NCBI GenBank assembly: GCA_900551515.1
Contig: URWH01000106.1
Location: 1 to 6,657, forward strand
Direction: 5' to 3'
DNA: 6,657 bases
From: an uncultured Porphyromonadaceae bacterium
GTDB lineage: Bacteria; Bacteroidota; Bacteroidia; Bacteroidales; Muribaculaceae
A model generated the notes under the pieces. It searched no databases and was not told where the DNA came from. It was given only the letters and a program-made list of their open reading frames with translations. Position numbers and translations under genes: made by a program. Shown here piece after piece: positions 6,570 to 6,657 of the stretch (positions are counted from its first letter, which is position 1; each line of letters begins with the position of its first letter).

Positions 6570-6605
6570 GAGGCTGCACCCAAACCCTAATTACGACACA
6601 GCCTC
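6570..6605. repeat. Weak hairpin downstream of the secreted pseudogene
   Basis: GAGGCTG (6570-6576) and CAGCCTC (6599-6605) form a 7-bp inverted repeat with a 22-nt spacer. It lies 55 nt after the pseudogene's final stop, as a terminator would, but no T-run follows on either strand. It could instead be a remnant of a mobile-element end, since short GAGGCTG-type ends occur in several IS families. No transposase is present in the window. Confidence 0.3.
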
Positions 6606-6612
6606 AATTAAG

Positions 6613-6640
6613 CTAATGTTATGATAATCACCTAATGTTA
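6613..6640. repeat. 9-bp direct repeat at window end
   Basis: CTAATGTTA occurs at 6613-6621 and again at 6632-6640, a 19-nt period. This could be tandem binding sites for a regulator of a gene beyond the window, or chance in AT-rich DNA. Confidence 0.2.
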
Positions 6641-6657
6641 ATCCTTATCCATATGTC

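Noticed and set aside
6570..6605. End of an insertion sequence
   Set aside because: Only a 7-bp inverted repeat is seen, with no transposase or target duplication in the window; kept only as a weak hairpin.

Overview
The window most resembles a gut-type Bacteroidales chromosome (Muribaculaceae or Bacteroidaceae-like). The signs are protein families typical of Bacteroidota (a DUF3127 protein, a large secreted transglutaminase-like protein, a secreted GH29 fucosidase), start codons without Shine-Dalgarno sequences, and one good match to the Bacteroidetes primary promoter (TTTG, 20 nt, TATATTTG). This placement is inferred from the sequence, not from a search.

All recognisable genes up to about 5.9 kb lie on the minus strand. 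From the 5' end in reading direction they are: a DUF1810-family gene with an apparent one-base frameshift (5909-5461); a 210-base stretch holding an inverted repeat, a possible 51-codon small ORF and a strong promoter; a DUF3127 gene whose product ends in an SSB-like acidic tip (5164-4787); a long stem-loop (4723-4675); then a very compact three-gene set of secreted GH29 alpha-L-fucosidase (4649-3336), cutC (3339-2589, broken by a small internal deletion) and a secreted 852-residue transglutaminase-fold protein (2592-34). Both junctions in this set are 4-base ATGA overlaps, so the genes are almost certainly one operon with coupled translation. Two of the three products carry signal peptides and would act in the periplasm or on the surface, which fits processing of fucosylated glycoproteins. 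That functional link is an inference.

The last 750 bases are different. A hand count gives about 42 % G+C over 6121-6360, against 36 of 60 bases in one sampled operon line (1981-2040), and no intact gene is visible. On the plus strand, 6146-6514 keeps one reading frame for 122 codons, with a clear signal peptide and a beta-rich body, but is interrupted by five in-frame stops of all three types. I call it the remains of a small secreted protein gene. The rest of the tail holds a palindrome, a weak hairpin and a short direct repeat.

Three genes are therefore disrupted in 6.7 kb (cutC, DUF1810, secreted protein). Either this locus is decaying or the assembly has local errors; the sequence alone cannot decide. 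I found no CRISPR array, RNA gene, insertion sequence or recognisable defence system. The observations most worth following are the SSB-tailed DUF3127 protein, the promoter that lies inside a small ORF, the degenerate second transglutaminase domain, and the stop-riddled secreted gene.
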